DNA from: Leptospira adleri
GTDB lineage: Bacteria; Spirochaetota; Leptospiria; Leptospirales; Leptospiraceae
DNA length: 64,000 nucleotides
Direction: 5' to 3'
NCBI RefSeq assembly: GCF_002811985.1
Contig: NZ_NPDU01000007.1
Span: 36,589 to 100,588 of the forward strand
Shown piece after piece: positions 46,198 through 62,009 of the stretch; position 1 is the stretch's first letter, and every line of letters starts with the position of its first letter. A program made the position numbers and the translations under genes. The notes beneath the pieces are model-generated. The model did no database searches, had not been told where the DNA came from, and saw only the letters and a list, made by a program, of their open reading frames with translations.

Positions 46198-46662
46198 CTA
46201 TTTCTCCGATTCCGTTTTTAAGACGGGAAGTTTTCTTATTTCCGAAAGAATTTTGAGAGTGTCTTTGAACTTGGTCTTTCCGAGATCTTCGATAAGAGAA
46301 TGCTGGGCTTGTTCCCAGAGTCCGATTCCTTCGGAGAGTTTGGATTCTCCTTTTTTTGTGAGATAAATGGAACGTACGTTTCCGGTTTCTTTTTTTTCAA
46401 TTCGGATCAATCCGTCTCGATTCAGAATTTCTAAACTTCTCTGAAGAGTGGTTCTATCTATATCGGTGATTTTTGCGAGGTCCGTGATGCTCGGTTCTTT
46501 CTCGTAGGCAATGCTTGCAAGAACCGTGAATTGGGTGATTCTCATTCCGGAAGGTCTTAGGATGGAATCGTAAAACGAAGTTATCAATCGAGTGGTTCTT
46601 CTCAGATTGAGATTCAGACAAGAAAGGCCGACAACTTTTAAATCTTCTCTGGAAAACTTCAC
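46198..46662 (-). CDS. MarR-family transcriptional regulator of the thiolase operon
   Basis: About 154 residues from GTG 46662, which has AGAGG at 9-nt spacing; a TTG at 46701 would add 13 residues. The winged helix is MRITQFTVLASI, then PSITDLAKITDIDRTTLQRSLEILNRDGLI, with wing KKETGNVRSIYLTKKG. It lies between thioesterase and thiolase genes, each preceded by the same palindrome, so I infer it binds both. The effector may be an acyl-CoA. Confidence 0.87.
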   Translation of the reverse strand: MKFSREDLKVVGLSCLNLNLRRTTRLITSFYDSILRPSGMRITQFTVLASIAYEKEPSITDLAKITDIDRTTLQRSLEILNRDGLIRIEKKETGNVRSIYLTKKGESKLSEGIGLWEQAQHSLIEDLGKTKFKDTLKILSEIRKLPVLKTESEK

Positions 46663-46811
46663 GGTCAAATACCTCTTTGAAACCAAAGTAAAACGTTCCA
46701 ATCAAAAGACAATCCGATCCCGAACGGGATGGTGTCGAAATTCTATAAAAGAATTTTTTCGGTTCAATTTTTACGTTTTAAGTTCCTTTCTCTTCGAAAA
46801 AGAATCCTTGT

Positions 46812-47261
46812 TTAAACTAACGCCGTTTCCCGATTTTCCGAATTGAATTTAAACTCTCCCATTTTTTCCAAAACTTCCGTGGGTAAGAATGCGGGTTTTT
46901 TCGTTTCAAAGTTGATCCACATTCCGTACGATCGGACCTTGCTAACGATCTTTCCGTCGGATTCCCTTTCCAACTGCTGATGAAAAATCGCGCGCGTTCT
47001 TTTGATAAATTCAACCCTGGTTTTCACAATGACCGTATCGGGATATTTTAGGTCGGAAAGATATTCATATTCGGCCTTGTAGACGATCGGGCCGATCCCG
47101 CTTTGTTTGGTTTTTTCCATATCGATTCCGGAGCTGATAAAAGCCTTCATCTTGGCTTCGTCGCAGTAGGAATTGTAATTCTGATTGTTTACGTGTCCGT
47201 TTACGTCCGTATCGCTGAAACGAACGGGAATCTTGGATTCAAAACGAAATGTCTCTTCCAT
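46812..47261 (-). CDS. Acyl-CoA thioesterase, 4HBT hotdog family
   Basis: 149 residues. The 4-hydroxybenzoyl-CoA thioesterase pattern is VRFSDTDVNGHVNNQNYNSY with the active-site Asp, followed by VIVKTRVEFIKRTRAIFHQQL. It hydrolyses acyl-CoA to free acid. First gene of the operon; the palindromic operator sits 26-49 bp upstream, and GGAG is near the start. Confidence 0.88.
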   Translation of the reverse strand: MEETFRFESKIPVRFSDTDVNGHVNNQNYNSYCDEAKMKAFISSGIDMEKTKQSGIGPIVYKAEYEYLSDLKYPDTVIVKTRVEFIKRTRAIFHQQLERESDGKIVSKVRSYGMWINFETKKPAFLPTEVLEKMGEFKFNSENRETALV

Positions 47262-47286
47262 CTTGGTTTTTTCTCCTCTCTAAGAA

Positions 47287-47310
47287 TTTATAGTGTATAT
47301 ACACTATAAA
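47287..47310. promoter_or_regulatory. 24-bp palindromic operator upstream of thioesterase
   Basis: A perfect 24-bp palindrome whose central 16 bp are TAGTGTATATACACTA, the same as at 46149-46164. Its place immediately upstream of the thioesterase gene marks it as the main operator of the operon. Confidence 0.85.
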
Positions 47311-47563
47311 AGTCAAATCAAATTTGAAAGAATTCTTGGCCCCGGATTTTCTTTGGTAATTTCTCGGCTTCTATATTTTCAAAAAAGAAGAAGGGGCTGG
47401 GTCGTTTCAGAGAATTTATTTTTCGTCGAACGCTTTTTATTTTGTGATCGGTTTTGGAGAAAGAAAATCGAGGTCGGGATTGAATTGAAGTGCGCGATGG
47501 AAAGAAGGAGATGATATTGGTTCATCATTTCCTTCTTTTTTTATTCGCCGAAAAATTGAATTC

Positions 47564-47986
47564 TTACCATTCTCCCGTGTTCGGCATAGAAAGCCATGGT
47601 TCTTCCGGAGGAAGAGAATGTCCTTTCTGAAGGAGTTCTACCGAAATGAGATCCGGAGAACGAATGAATGCCATTCTTCCGTCGCGAGGAGGGCGGTTGA
47701 TCGTGATTCCTCTTGCCGAAATCCTGGCACACGTTTCATAGATGTTATCTACTTCGAAGGCGAGATGTCCGAAGTTTCTCCCGCTCGTGTAAGGATCTTT
47801 TTGGCCCCAGTTGTAGGTCAGTTCGATTTCCGGCGCGTCCGGTTCTCCCGTGGATAAAAAGACGAGAGTGTATTTTCCTTCCGGATGTTCTTTTTTGCGA
47901 GAGACGACAAGTCCGAGAGTCATACAAAAAAAATCGAGAGCCTTTTCTAAATCCTGAACTCGAATCATTGTGTGAAGGTATTTCAT
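47564..47986 (-). CDS. gloA: Lactoylglutathione lyase (glyoxalase I)
   Basis: 140 residues from ATG 47986, with GGAG 6 nt upstream; the frame stays open to 48127 but runs through a strong hairpin. Two betaalphabetabetabeta modules carry the metal ligands: His5 ([10 protein letters not shown]), Glu in [10 protein letters not shown], His in NFGHLAFEV and Glu in SVELLQ. It converts the methylglyoxal-glutathione hemithioacetal to lactoylglutathione. The C-terminal extension is slightly longer than usual. Confidence 0.93.
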   Translation of the reverse strand: MKYLHTMIRVQDLEKALDFFCMTLGLVVSRKKEHPEGKYTLVFLSTGEPDAPEIELTYNWGQKDPYTSGRNFGHLAFEVDNIYETCARISARGITINRPPRDGRMAFIRSPDLISVELLQKGHSLPPEEPWLSMPNTGEW

Positions 47987-48096
47987 AGTTTCTCCAGTTG
48001 CCAGAGTCGGATGTTGGGTAGATTCTACAATTCGTAAAAAAAGGAAATTTCTTTCCAAGGTTGATTCGGGTTTGGTTTTGAATTTTGCCTTTTCGG

Positions 48097-48130
48097 TCCG
48101 TGTCGGTCGTCGACTGACGGCCGACACGGA
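48097..48130. other. Strong 15-bp hairpin upstream of gloA
   Basis: Arms TCCGTGTCGGTCGTC and GACGGCCGACACGGA around GACT, with a single T-G wobble. No T-run on either side. It lies about 110 bp upstream of the gloA start. Confidence 0.7.
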
Positions 48131-48980
48131 AATTTCGGTCTTCGATTTACTACTTTAGAAGAGGGTTGCCTGTAAATTTGGGGGAATTTCCGGTTTTTTT
48201 TAAAAAAAAGAATGCCTCCTTTTTGAGCTTAGAAAGTAGGAACTCCTATGTTTTTTTAGGGAATCGGGCGTTGTTTGAAGAAGGCTGGAGTTTTCTTATA
48301 GTAATTATGTCTCATATATTGAATTGAAATTTGAATCGGGCGGAATGCTCAGGTTGGATTTCTTTGGGCTTTAGATATTTGATGAGTACAAGTGACATAA
48401 TTTTAGATTTTTTCGAGTGAAATTTGCTGATTTCTGAATCCGTTCGCTTGTTTTTACAAAGAGAATCCTACTTTTTGATCTTTCTTGTTGATTTAAAAGG
48501 CAAAAATAGTAAAAAATAAATGCTCAATGTGTGAGCAAAGTAGTTCGGTCGGGCAATTATTTGGATTTCTCTTAAAAAAAAACCTCTTATTATGATTCTG
48601 AATACAATTTCTTCAAGAGAGGCTACTCTTTGATGAAGAATTGTTTATAAAATCAATGTGAGTGCGCTCAAACACAACAATCGCATCTCCATTAAGCATC
48701 GTTGTATCCTCTGCGTTTATAACAATCAAACCTATCATGAAAACTGCAAATACTAAGCTCTTCGATTCGCATTTGTTTTCTTTGCGGCCAGTGTCTCGAA
48801 TCAATGCTTAAATAAAATAGAATATTCGTAAAATTGAATATTGTCGCAGTGGTGTTTAACGATTTTTACCGCAAAAGAAGCTTAAAAATATTTTTTTGAT
48901 TTATTTCTCAAAGAGACTTTGTCTAATTGGTAATGAAGATTCGTTCTTCAAAAAATAAAAACTCATTTGAGGTTTCAATC
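48131..48980. other. 850-bp AT-rich region, possible gene remnant
   Basis: Contains an exact GTAGGAACTCCTAT at 48236-48249. A minus-strand frame at 48613-48804 (63 codons, TTG start) reads like an export signal (SLVFAVFMIGLIVINAED) with a short tail and could be a degraded secreted protein. Otherwise I see no gene. The right end is the leader of the gene at 48981. Confidence 0.5.
48236..48249 (+). repeat. GTAGGAACTCCTAT dispersed motif
   Basis: Exact 14-mer copy in a long intergenic region, following an A-rich stretch. Confidence 0.7.
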
Positions 48981-49316
<336 letters not shown>

Positions 49317-49348
49317 TCTTTAAAGCCTGTTTTCTTAGGCTGAATAAA

Positions 49349-49380
49349 AAAGGCGCCGCGGATGCGGCGCCTTTTTTATT
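49349..49380 (+). terminator. Rho-independent terminator
   Basis: Perfect 11-bp hairpin AAAGGCGCCGC / GCGGCGCCTTT with a GGAT loop, followed by a T-run. Confidence 0.92.
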
Positions 49381-49487
49381 GTACTTCGAAGGTTCTGCTT
49401 TTTATTGGAAATTTTATCGGTCCCAAATAATGAAAAAGACAAAGAGAATTTTAATTTCTAATGAGTCGGGTTCAATCGAAGTTCTTT

Positions 49488-49766
49488 TTAATTGGTTTTA
49501 GGTTTTATCGTCGCAGATTCCCTGTTGGGATTGGCAAAGCAGCTCAAAGAAAGTCCTTCGACAAGATAACAGATCGCTTCCGGTGAAATACATTTGTGCC
49601 CGTCGTCATACGTTTGTCCGTTAATGATCAGTTCTATCTTTTGACAGACCATTTTTTCTTTTACAGTTTGACTTGTTTCTTGGGCCCAAATTCCGGCCGA
49701 AGGAATGGAAAGGAGCAAAAGGGAAATGAATTTCTTGAATAGATTTTTGTGTGGATTCCGTTTCAT
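49488..49766 (-). CDS. Small secreted protein with paired cysteines
   Basis: 92 residues from ATG 49766. The signal peptide is KFISLLLLSIPSAGIWAQ. The mature part has four Cys (VCQK, HKCIS, ICYL, LSCF) that could form two disulfides. Not recognised. It lies 44 bp after the glycosyltransferase gene in the same direction. Confidence 0.7.
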   Translation of the reverse strand: MKRNPHKNLFKKFISLLLLSIPSAGIWAQETSQTVKEKMVCQKIELIINGQTYDDGHKCISPEAICYLVEGLSLSCFANPNRESATIKPKTN

Positions 49767-49809
49767 AGCAGTTCTTCTTTTGTTGGGGTTGCAATTGGAA
49801 TAGTCGTTC

Positions 49810-51243
49810 TCATTTGTTCTCTCTGTCAATCAAAGGTTTGAGACCATTCTTACCATATTTTTTGTTCCGAATTTGAAAGACGGTAAAAGTAAGAATGGGC
49901 GAAAGAAAGATCACGATCCAGAGTAGATTGATCGGATTCTTCCAAGAATTTTCGAGATCCGTCCAAGAAGGAAGGTAAATTAGGATCGATTCAGGAAAGA
50001 ATCCAGCTCTTTTTTCCGGGGTCGGTTGCATTACGTGATACAAGGATGCAGTGTGATCGAACCAGTATTTTCCAATCCAGATCTGATACGAGACCGCAAG
50101 AATCAAAACAATCTGAGAGATGGTTTTCGAAAGACTCTTCAGGAGGATCCATCCTCCTAAGAAAGGAAAAAACCAGAGCGCTGCCGATCCCCATTGGAAT
50201 CGTCCTGGCAGTGCGAGACATCCGTAAGAACACGGATGTCCGGCGTTCAGCGCCCACTGAATTCCTAAAGTAATTAAAAGCAGCATTGTGAACTTTCTTA
50301 GATTCGAATTTTGGAATAGATAAAACCAACCTATACAACCTGGAATCCAGATCAGAGGATTTTGGAAGAAAAGTCCTTGGTTGCGGTCCATAAAAAGTCC
50401 GAAACCCACCGTTATCCAATGTTCGATTCTGGAATCGAGCCTTGGCGGAGCATTCTTTGCTGCGAAAAAAGAACCTCGAATCGAGTCATACCAGAGTTCG
50501 TTCCAATAAAAAAGATTTAGAATCAGCAGGGTTCCGATTCCTAATGAGAGAAGTTTGGATTTGAGTTCCCATTCTTTTTTGAAAAGGAACCAGAGCCAAA
50601 GTGGAATCATCGCAGGCATATTCTTTACGTGGAGCCAAGCGAGAATTCCAAACCCGATTCCACATGCAAAAAGTAGAATATTTTGAAATTCCGTTTTTCT
50701 CTGATTCGTTTCCAAGTGCAGGAGAATTGTGAAAATGAAAACGAAGATGATCCCGGATGGGAGATCCGGAAATATTTGTCCGGCGGCCATCGGAAAGGGA
50801 AGGCTGATCGAATAGAGAAGGCTCAGCCAGGCGGATTCGCCTCGAGCTAAATGGAACATTCTTCCGATTCTATAGAATGCGAAGGGAAGTAGACCGGTCA
50901 ATAATGCCAGAAGAATTCTCGCTCCGCCGATTCCCGACAAAGAATATCCGAACAAAACGAGCCAAGACGTTCCTATGGGGTGAACGCTGTATAAGTTTCC
51001 ATTTTTTGGAATCGTATGATTCTCTACGTCGGTCGGCCCAAGAATCTTTTTCGTGATCGAGTCTTCTTCATAATTATTTTTGAGATTCACGTCTCTGTCT
51101 CGAAGAATACTCTCCGCGATGATGAGATAATGGGGTTCGTCCCCCGTGATCGGAAGTTTTTTCTTTTTTTCCCAGCTCAGTAAAGTTCCTACATAATAGA
51201 GTCCGGGAAGAACTAAGAGAAGAATCCAAACATACTTTCGCAT
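49810..51243 (-). CDS. GT-C type membrane glycosyltransferase (family 39-like)
   Basis: 477 residues with about ten TM helices. The first loop holds the GT-C acidic motif ITGDEPHYLI, after an N-terminal TM helix, as in ArnT/PMT enzymes using polyprenyl-phosphate sugars. Later loops contain NLYSVHPIGTSWLVL. It should transfer a sugar on the periplasmic face to lipid or protein. No polysaccharide genes surround it. Confidence 0.8.
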   Translation of the reverse strand: MRKYVWILLLVLPGLYYVGTLLSWEKKKKLPITGDEPHYLIIAESILRDRDVNLKNNYEEDSITKKILGPTDVENHTIPKNGNLYSVHPIGTSWLVLFGYSLSGIGGARILLALLTGLLPFAFYRIGRMFHLARGESAWLSLLYSISLPFPMAAGQIFPDLPSGIIFVFIFTILLHLETNQRKTEFQNILLFACGIGFGILAWLHVKNMPAMIPLWLWFLFKKEWELKSKLLSLGIGTLLILNLFYWNELWYDSIRGSFFAAKNAPPRLDSRIEHWITVGFGLFMDRNQGLFFQNPLIWIPGCIGWFYLFQNSNLRKFTMLLLITLGIQWALNAGHPCSYGCLALPGRFQWGSAALWFFPFLGGWILLKSLSKTISQIVLILAVSYQIWIGKYWFDHTASLYHVMQPTPEKRAGFFPESILIYLPSWTDLENSWKNPINLLWIVIFLSPILTFTVFQIRNKKYGKNGLKPLIDRENK

Positions 51244-51451
51244 CCTTTTAAGAATTTATGAAAATGTGGATTTGTCAATCAGGATGTTGAGGCAGGCCGT
51301 TTTCGAGTCAGGAAGAGGCCCGTTGTTTCGAGCGGGAGGAAATTTTTGATTCTGTAAAAAATTCGGGTGAAGGGTTTTGATTTTTTTTTTCGGATCGTTT
51401 TTTTGGGGTCATTTCGATCCGTTGAAAAACTTTTAGGAACTGTTTAGAGTA

Positions 51452-51997
51452 ATGGAATCTATATTTTTAAGCTCTGACGAAAAGATCGAATCTCCGCTCG
51501 CTGAAAGGAAGGAAAAAGTCGTTACTCTTCTCATTCCTGAAAATTACTTCCATAGTCTTACTTTGGATGAACAAAGAAAACTTTCGAAAAAACTTCCGTA
51601 TCTTTTGAGAAGATACGCCAAGTTGCTGACTTCGAGAAGTCGTTTGAATTCGAAGGCGGATTCTACTCTTTATCAGAATCCTGGGAAAATGAAAAAAATG
51701 AATTTTAGGGCAAATACCGGTCATTGGTCTTTGCTGGGCGCTTTGGCACAAGCGCACGGTGTTTCTCGGTGTTTTCTTTTTAATTTTCTTTTGTCCTTGG
51801 AAGAAGCCGAGGTTGGAGATTCTATTGTTGATATTTTAAATGCGGGAGTTCCTACCTTTCATGACGTTTACAGATATGTCTGGCAACTAGATCTTATCGA
51901 AAACACGATCACAAGATCCCTAGACTTCTTTCCCAATCCAATCAGCCCCTTTTTCGACATGAGTTTTCCATGGGCCGCCTCGCTGATTATCCGATAA
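51452..51997 (+). CDS. DUF1564 family protein
   Basis: 181 residues of a paralogous family I know from leptospires: VTLLIPENYFHSLTLDEQRKLSKKLPYLLRRY, then FRANTGHWSLLGALAQAHGVSRCFLFNFLL and NAGVPTFHDVYRYVW. The first half looks like a ribbon-helix-helix-type DNA-binding arrangement, which is only an impression. The NAGVPT codons contain GGGAGTTCCTAC, the complement of the dispersed motif. Function unknown. Confidence 0.85.
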   Translation: MESIFLSSDEKIESPLAERKEKVVTLLIPENYFHSLTLDEQRKLSKKLPYLLRRYAKLLTSRSRLNSKADSTLYQNPGKMKKMNFRANTGHWSLLGALAQAHGVSRCFLFNFLLSLEEAEVGDSIVDILNAGVPTFHDVYRYVWQLDLIENTITRSLDFFPNPISPFFDMSFPWAASLIIR

Positions 51998-52301
51998 AGT
52001 TTTCAAATTAAAATCTGAAATATAAAAAGCCCCTGATTTCTTTCGGGGAAGGGACTTTCACATCCGCACAACCCAACGCAAAGAAAACGAACTTTCCCGA
52101 GCATCGAACCGAAACAAGAATCAACGAAAATTTTGAGTTCCGATCTCGCGTTTTCTATTGACATTATCAAATAAGAATTCCGATTCAAATCGGATCCAGT
52201 TCTTAAGAATTTCAAATCTCTCCGTTCTCCTTCGACGGATAAGAATTTTCTCATTTCCTGTTTACAAGAAAGCGCGTCATTTTTAGTCTTGAGGACATTC
52301 T

Positions 52302-53246
52302 ATGAATCCAAGTACGGTCCGTCTTAACTTTAAGCTGAATCTCATTCGTCATCTCCGAGACGGAAAGCGTATGACCCTGGAAGAATTATCGAGCGTGACC
52401 GGGGTCACCAATCAGAAAGATCTCAAAGAACAACTCGGCGAATTGTTTTTTTTAGGAGCAACTCCGCATGTCGCAGACTTAATTCAAGTCGATTACGATT
52501 CAGAAACCGATACGTTCGGATTGATTCTTCCTTTTCGTTTTGATTCCAGCTTAAGGTTAAGTATTCGCGAATGGCTTGCTCTTCGAAAAATCTTAGAGGA
52601 AACTTCCGAATCGAATATCGATTCTAATACGAGCTCAGTCGCCAAAAAAATTCTGCAAAAAATCATATCTATCCTCCCGATCACCGGACAAGACGCTCTG
52701 ACTTCTTATAAGAATACGATTCAAGAAGCGATTCGAAACGGAAAAGCCCTGATCTTAGAATATCAATCCCGAAGCGATGAAAAGCCCATTCGAAGAAAGG
52801 TTGACCCCTGGTTTCTCTTCCATTCTCTCGAAGACTATCTCTTGGGATATTGCCATGAACGAAAAGCGCCTCGCAATTTTCGTTTGGATCATATTCTTTC
52901 CCTAACAATCGGCGGGGATCCGATTTCTCAACCCGCAGGACAAACCAAGTCGAAATATATCCAAGAATTTGAAGAGTTCCGAAAGAATCAGGAAAACGCT
53001 TCCGGAATCGCCGAAATCTGGCATACGAAGGAAGTATTTTACAACTTAAACCGAAAGCTCGGCCTTGAAAGAACCGCTCAAACGAAAACCATCAACGATG
53101 TCGTTTATCATTTATCCAAAGCAAAGATTCGGGAAGAGTCCTGGTTTTTAGAAACCATCCTTCCCTTCGGAAAAAGTGTGATCCTCAAAAGCCCTTCTTT
53201 CCTCGTAAAAAGAGCGATCGGCGAGATCGAGTCGATGCTGCGTTAG
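52302..53246 (+). CDS. WYL-domain protein
   Basis: 314 residues. An N-terminal helical region with a winged-helix look (MTLEELSSVTGVTNQKDLKEQL) is followed by a WYL-type domain (ALILEYQSRSDEKPIRRKVDPWFLFHSLEDYLLGYCH) and a C-terminal WCX-like part. GAGGA precedes the ATG. It is 11 bp upstream of ispE, so it may be co-transcribed with housekeeping genes. Confidence 0.8.
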   Translation: MNPSTVRLNFKLNLIRHLRDGKRMTLEELSSVTGVTNQKDLKEQLGELFFLGATPHVADLIQVDYDSETDTFGLILPFRFDSSLRLSIREWLALRKILEETSESNIDSNTSSVAKKILQKIISILPITGQDALTSYKNTIQEAIRNGKALILEYQSRSDEKPIRRKVDPWFLFHSLEDYLLGYCHERKAPRNFRLDHILSLTIGGDPISQPAGQTKSKYIQEFEEFRKNQENASGIAEIWHTKEVFYNLNRKLGLERTAQTKTINDVVYHLSKAKIREESWFLETILPFGKSVILKSPSFLVKRAIGEIESMLR

Positions 53247-53257
53247 GAAGAATCGGT

Positions 53258-54231
<974 letters not shown>

Positions 54232-54256
54232 AATTGTATTACTGACATTTATTAAC

Positions 54257-55961
<1,705 letters not shown>

Positions 55962-55966
55962 GAAGA

Positions 55967-56602
<636 letters not shown>

Positions 56603-56634
56603 TACGGAACTGATTCGGGTCTAACCTGAAAGAG

Positions 56635-57212
<578 letters not shown>

Positions 57213-57444
57213 TCTCAGAATCTGTCCTCAGAACAGAATGTTGCCGTTTGATTTTTTCGGTAATGGAATTCGAATTTTTTAAGACGTTGTAAAAAATTTC
57301 CCGCGAATTTCATTCCCAGCGTTTTCCTTTTGGCGGTTTCTCTCAATTCTTCCTTGCCTTTTTGAAGAAACGTGAAATCCTAACGGAAGGAACCTCTTGC
57401 CTGTTTAATGTATCTCACAGGCGTCTAAGTTACAGGAGAACTCC

Positions 57445-59408
<1,964 letters not shown>

Positions 59409-59412
<4 letters not shown>

Positions 59413-59879
59413 ATCACTGGTTATTTAAAACAGAACCCGACGTTTTTTCGATCGATGACCTGTACAATTCTCCTTCCCATATCGCTCCTTGGGAAGGGGT
59501 AAGAAATTATCAGGCGCGCAATTTCTTGCGTGACAGTATTAAAAAAGGGGATCTCATTCTCTTTTACCATAGCCGGGCCAACCCCCTTTCCATTGTTGGG
59601 ATTGCCGAAGTTGTAAAACAAGGTTATCCGGATCATTTCGCTTTTGATCCTTCTCACAAATATTTCGATCCGAAAAGTAAAGCTGAGAATCCGACATGGT
59701 ACATGGTAGATGTAAAATTTAAAAAAAGATTCCCTGAACCTGTCACGATGGAAGAAATGAAAAAGCACAAACAACTTAAAAACATGGTGCTTCTACAGAA
59801 AGGCTCCCGCCTTTCTATTCAGCCCGTTTCTCCCGCGGAGTTTCAGTTCATTCTGGGACTTGCGGGTGTGAAACTTTGA
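59409..59879 (+). CDS. EVE-domain protein (THYN1-like)
   Basis: 156 residues, a single EVE domain of the PUA/YTH-like fold: [41 protein letters not shown] and [13 protein letters not shown] proteins are reported to bind modified bases in DNA or RNA. It is translationally coupled to ftsH (4-bp overlap) and overlaps the start of the SpoIIE gene, so it belongs to one transcript. Confidence 0.93.
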
Positions 59880-61936
59880 AACTGAAAGTTCAAGCGCTCC
59901 TCTTCCTATTTTTATTCGAATCCGCACCGTTATCCGCGGATCCGATTTTAATAGCGCAAAATCAGAATTCATCGCAACAATCCGCATTCTCCCTTTCCGA
60001 AAATATGAAAGGAGAATTTTTAGGAAAGACGCTTCAAGTATTAGAAGATCCTAATGGAAAAATTAGAATTGAAGACTTTTCCAATCCTAATTTTCATCCG
60101 GATTGGAAGGAGTTCGGAAAAGACAGTCTATCAAAAGGATATACTCAGTCCACGTTCTGGATCCGCTCCAAAATTCATTTCGAAAAAATCGGTCACGGGT
60201 TTCAACCTTGGTTTTTGGAATTGGCGAACCCGGCCTCCGAAGAATTCGTTCTTTATAAAAAACTTTCACAGTTTCCGATCCGTTATCGCGAGATCAAACA
60301 GGATCAGAGCATAGAATACTTTCATCCGGTGTTTCGTTTGGTCACTCAATACGGAAACACGGAAGAATATTTGATCAAGGTTTCCACGAGAAGATCTTTG
60401 ATCCTCAATTTAAAGGCTTGGACCGCGAACGAGTTTATCACGAACGTTCAAATTCAGAATATTCTATTCGGATTATTTTTCGGAGCATTGCTCGTGATGC
60501 TCGTCTACAACGGCTTTGTTCTTTCCACGGTAAAAGAGGCAGGTTATCTTTTTTACGTCCTTTATCTTTTGTTTTTCGGTTTGTGGCAATTGTCCGTGAC
60601 TGGAGTCGGCAATCGTTATCTCTACGTGTCCGCCTTAAAAACCTGGAACGATCTTCTGGTTCCTTTCGCATATCTTGCGATCGTCTTTTCGATCCAGTTT
60701 ACGAGATCCTTTCTTCATACCGGAAGAACGATGAAGATTACGGATATCATCTTGATCTTATTTATGATTCCGGGGATTGCGGGAATTCTTCTTTCCTTTT
60801 TCCCCATGTTTTACTTTTGGAATATGCAGGCTCTGACCTTGTTTCCGATTTTCACTTCCGTCATCGTGATCTATGCGGGAATCGACCGTTATCGTCAAGG
60901 ATATCGACCCGCCAGATTTTTCCTTCTTGCCTGGTCGGTTTTGGTGGTTTTCATTTTGATCACGGTCCTTCGAAACTTATCCGTATTACCGAGTAATTTA
61001 TTCACCAACTGGGGTTCTTTGATCGGCTCGCTTTTGGAGATGACTCTTCTTTCATTCGCTCTCGCGGACCGTTTCAAATCCCTCCAAGCCGAAAGTCTTC
61101 AAACGAGCATCGATGCGTATGAGAATCAGATTAAACTTTCCGAAATCGAACAAGAACTGAAAATCGCGAGAGAACTTCAGGAATCGATTCTTCCGGATAA
61201 ACTTCCAAAGGTGGAAGGAATCGAACTTGCAGTTAGAATGGAATGTGCGAGTTCCGTCGGCGGAGACTTTTACGATTTTCACGACTACGGCGACGGTCGA
61301 CTCGGCGTTTTTATCAGCGACGTTTCCGGTCATGGAATTCCCGCTGCAATCATCGCTTCCATGGTGAAACTCGCCTTTTCGATCGAGGTCAGGAAAGCCG
61401 CTGAACCGGCTGAACTTTTAAAGAACGTTAACCGCGCTTTGATGGGCAAATACGGAAAACATTTTATTACGGCCGCTTATCTGATCATCGATATTCACAA
61501 AGGAATCGTAACGTATTCGAACGCGGGACATCCTCCGATCGCGATCCTCAATCATTCCAAGGGTGAGTTTAGGGAGATTTTTCTTCCGGGTTGGATTATG
61601 GGAATCGACGGAAATTTGAAAAACGGTCAACTCATCATTCCGATCAAAAAAGAGGACCGTATCATTATGTTTACCGACGGAGTTACGGAAGCGCGCAATC
61701 AATACGGACAAATGTTCGGTTATCAGAAATTCTACGATTTCCTAAAAACGAATTCCGGTATGCAAGGGAAGAATCTGAATCAATTGGTGTTCGATACGGT
61801 GAAGTCCTGGTCCGGGCGAGGAGATCAGTTCGAAGATGATATCACTCTGATGATTTTGGATTTGAACGGAAAGTTCGAAAAGGAAGAAGACGCGGCCGCT
61901 CCCCTCTATCGGGAGATTTCCAGAACAGGCTCCTGA
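59876..61936 (+). CDS. 7TMR-DISM - SpoIIE (PP2C) phosphatase
   Basis: 686 residues from TTG 59876, which overlaps the EVE stop. A signal peptide (LLFLFLFESAPLSA) is followed by a 7TMR-DISMED2-type extracellular domain (STFWIRSKIHFEK, WFLELANPASEEFVLY), seven TM helices (about 195-395), a coiled coil and a SpoIIE domain (about 440-670). Metal motifs GGDFYDF, ISDVSGHG, NAGHPP, FTDGVTE and EDDITLM are complete. It is a receptor phosphatase expected to act on a STAS protein. Confidence 0.93.
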   Translation: MKLKVQALLFLFLFESAPLSADPILIAQNQNSSQQSAFSLSENMKGEFLGKTLQVLEDPNGKIRIEDFSNPNFHPDWKEFGKDSLSKGYTQSTFWIRSKIHFEKIGHGFQPWFLELANPASEEFVLYKKLSQFPIRYREIKQDQSIEYFHPVFRLVTQYGNTEEYLIKVSTRRSLILNLKAWTANEFITNVQIQNILFGLFFGALLVMLVYNGFVLSTVKEAGYLFYVLYLLFFGLWQLSVTGVGNRYLYVSALKTWNDLLVPFAYLAIVFSIQFTRSFLHTGRTMKITDIILILFMIPGIAGILLSFFPMFYFWNMQALTLFPIFTSVIVIYAGIDRYRQGYRPARFFLLAWSVLVVFILITVLRNLSVLPSNLFTNWGSLIGSLLEMTLLSFALADRFKSLQAESLQTSIDAYENQIKLSEIEQELKIARELQESILPDKLPKVEGIELAVRMECASSVGGDFYDFHDYGDGRLGVFISDVSGHGIPAAIIASMVKLAFSIEVRKAAEPAELLKNVNRALMGKYGKHFITAAYLIIDIHKGIVTYSNAGHPPIAILNHSKGEFREIFLPGWIMGIDGNLKNGQLIIPIKKEDRIIMFTDGVTEARNQYGQMFGYQKFYDFLKTNSGMQGKNLNQLVFDTVKSWSGRGDQFEDDITLMILDLNGKFEKEEDAAAPLYREISRTGS

Positions 61937-62009
61937 TCCGTTAACGGAATTTCCGGCGCCGAATTTATATAAGAATTCGTTCCGGAAATTTTTTCGAAAG
62001 TAGGATCGA

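Noticed and set aside
47987..48127. N-terminal extension of gloA
   Set aside because: The extension covers a strong hairpin, is low in family similarity, and ATG 47986 has a good Shine-Dalgarno.
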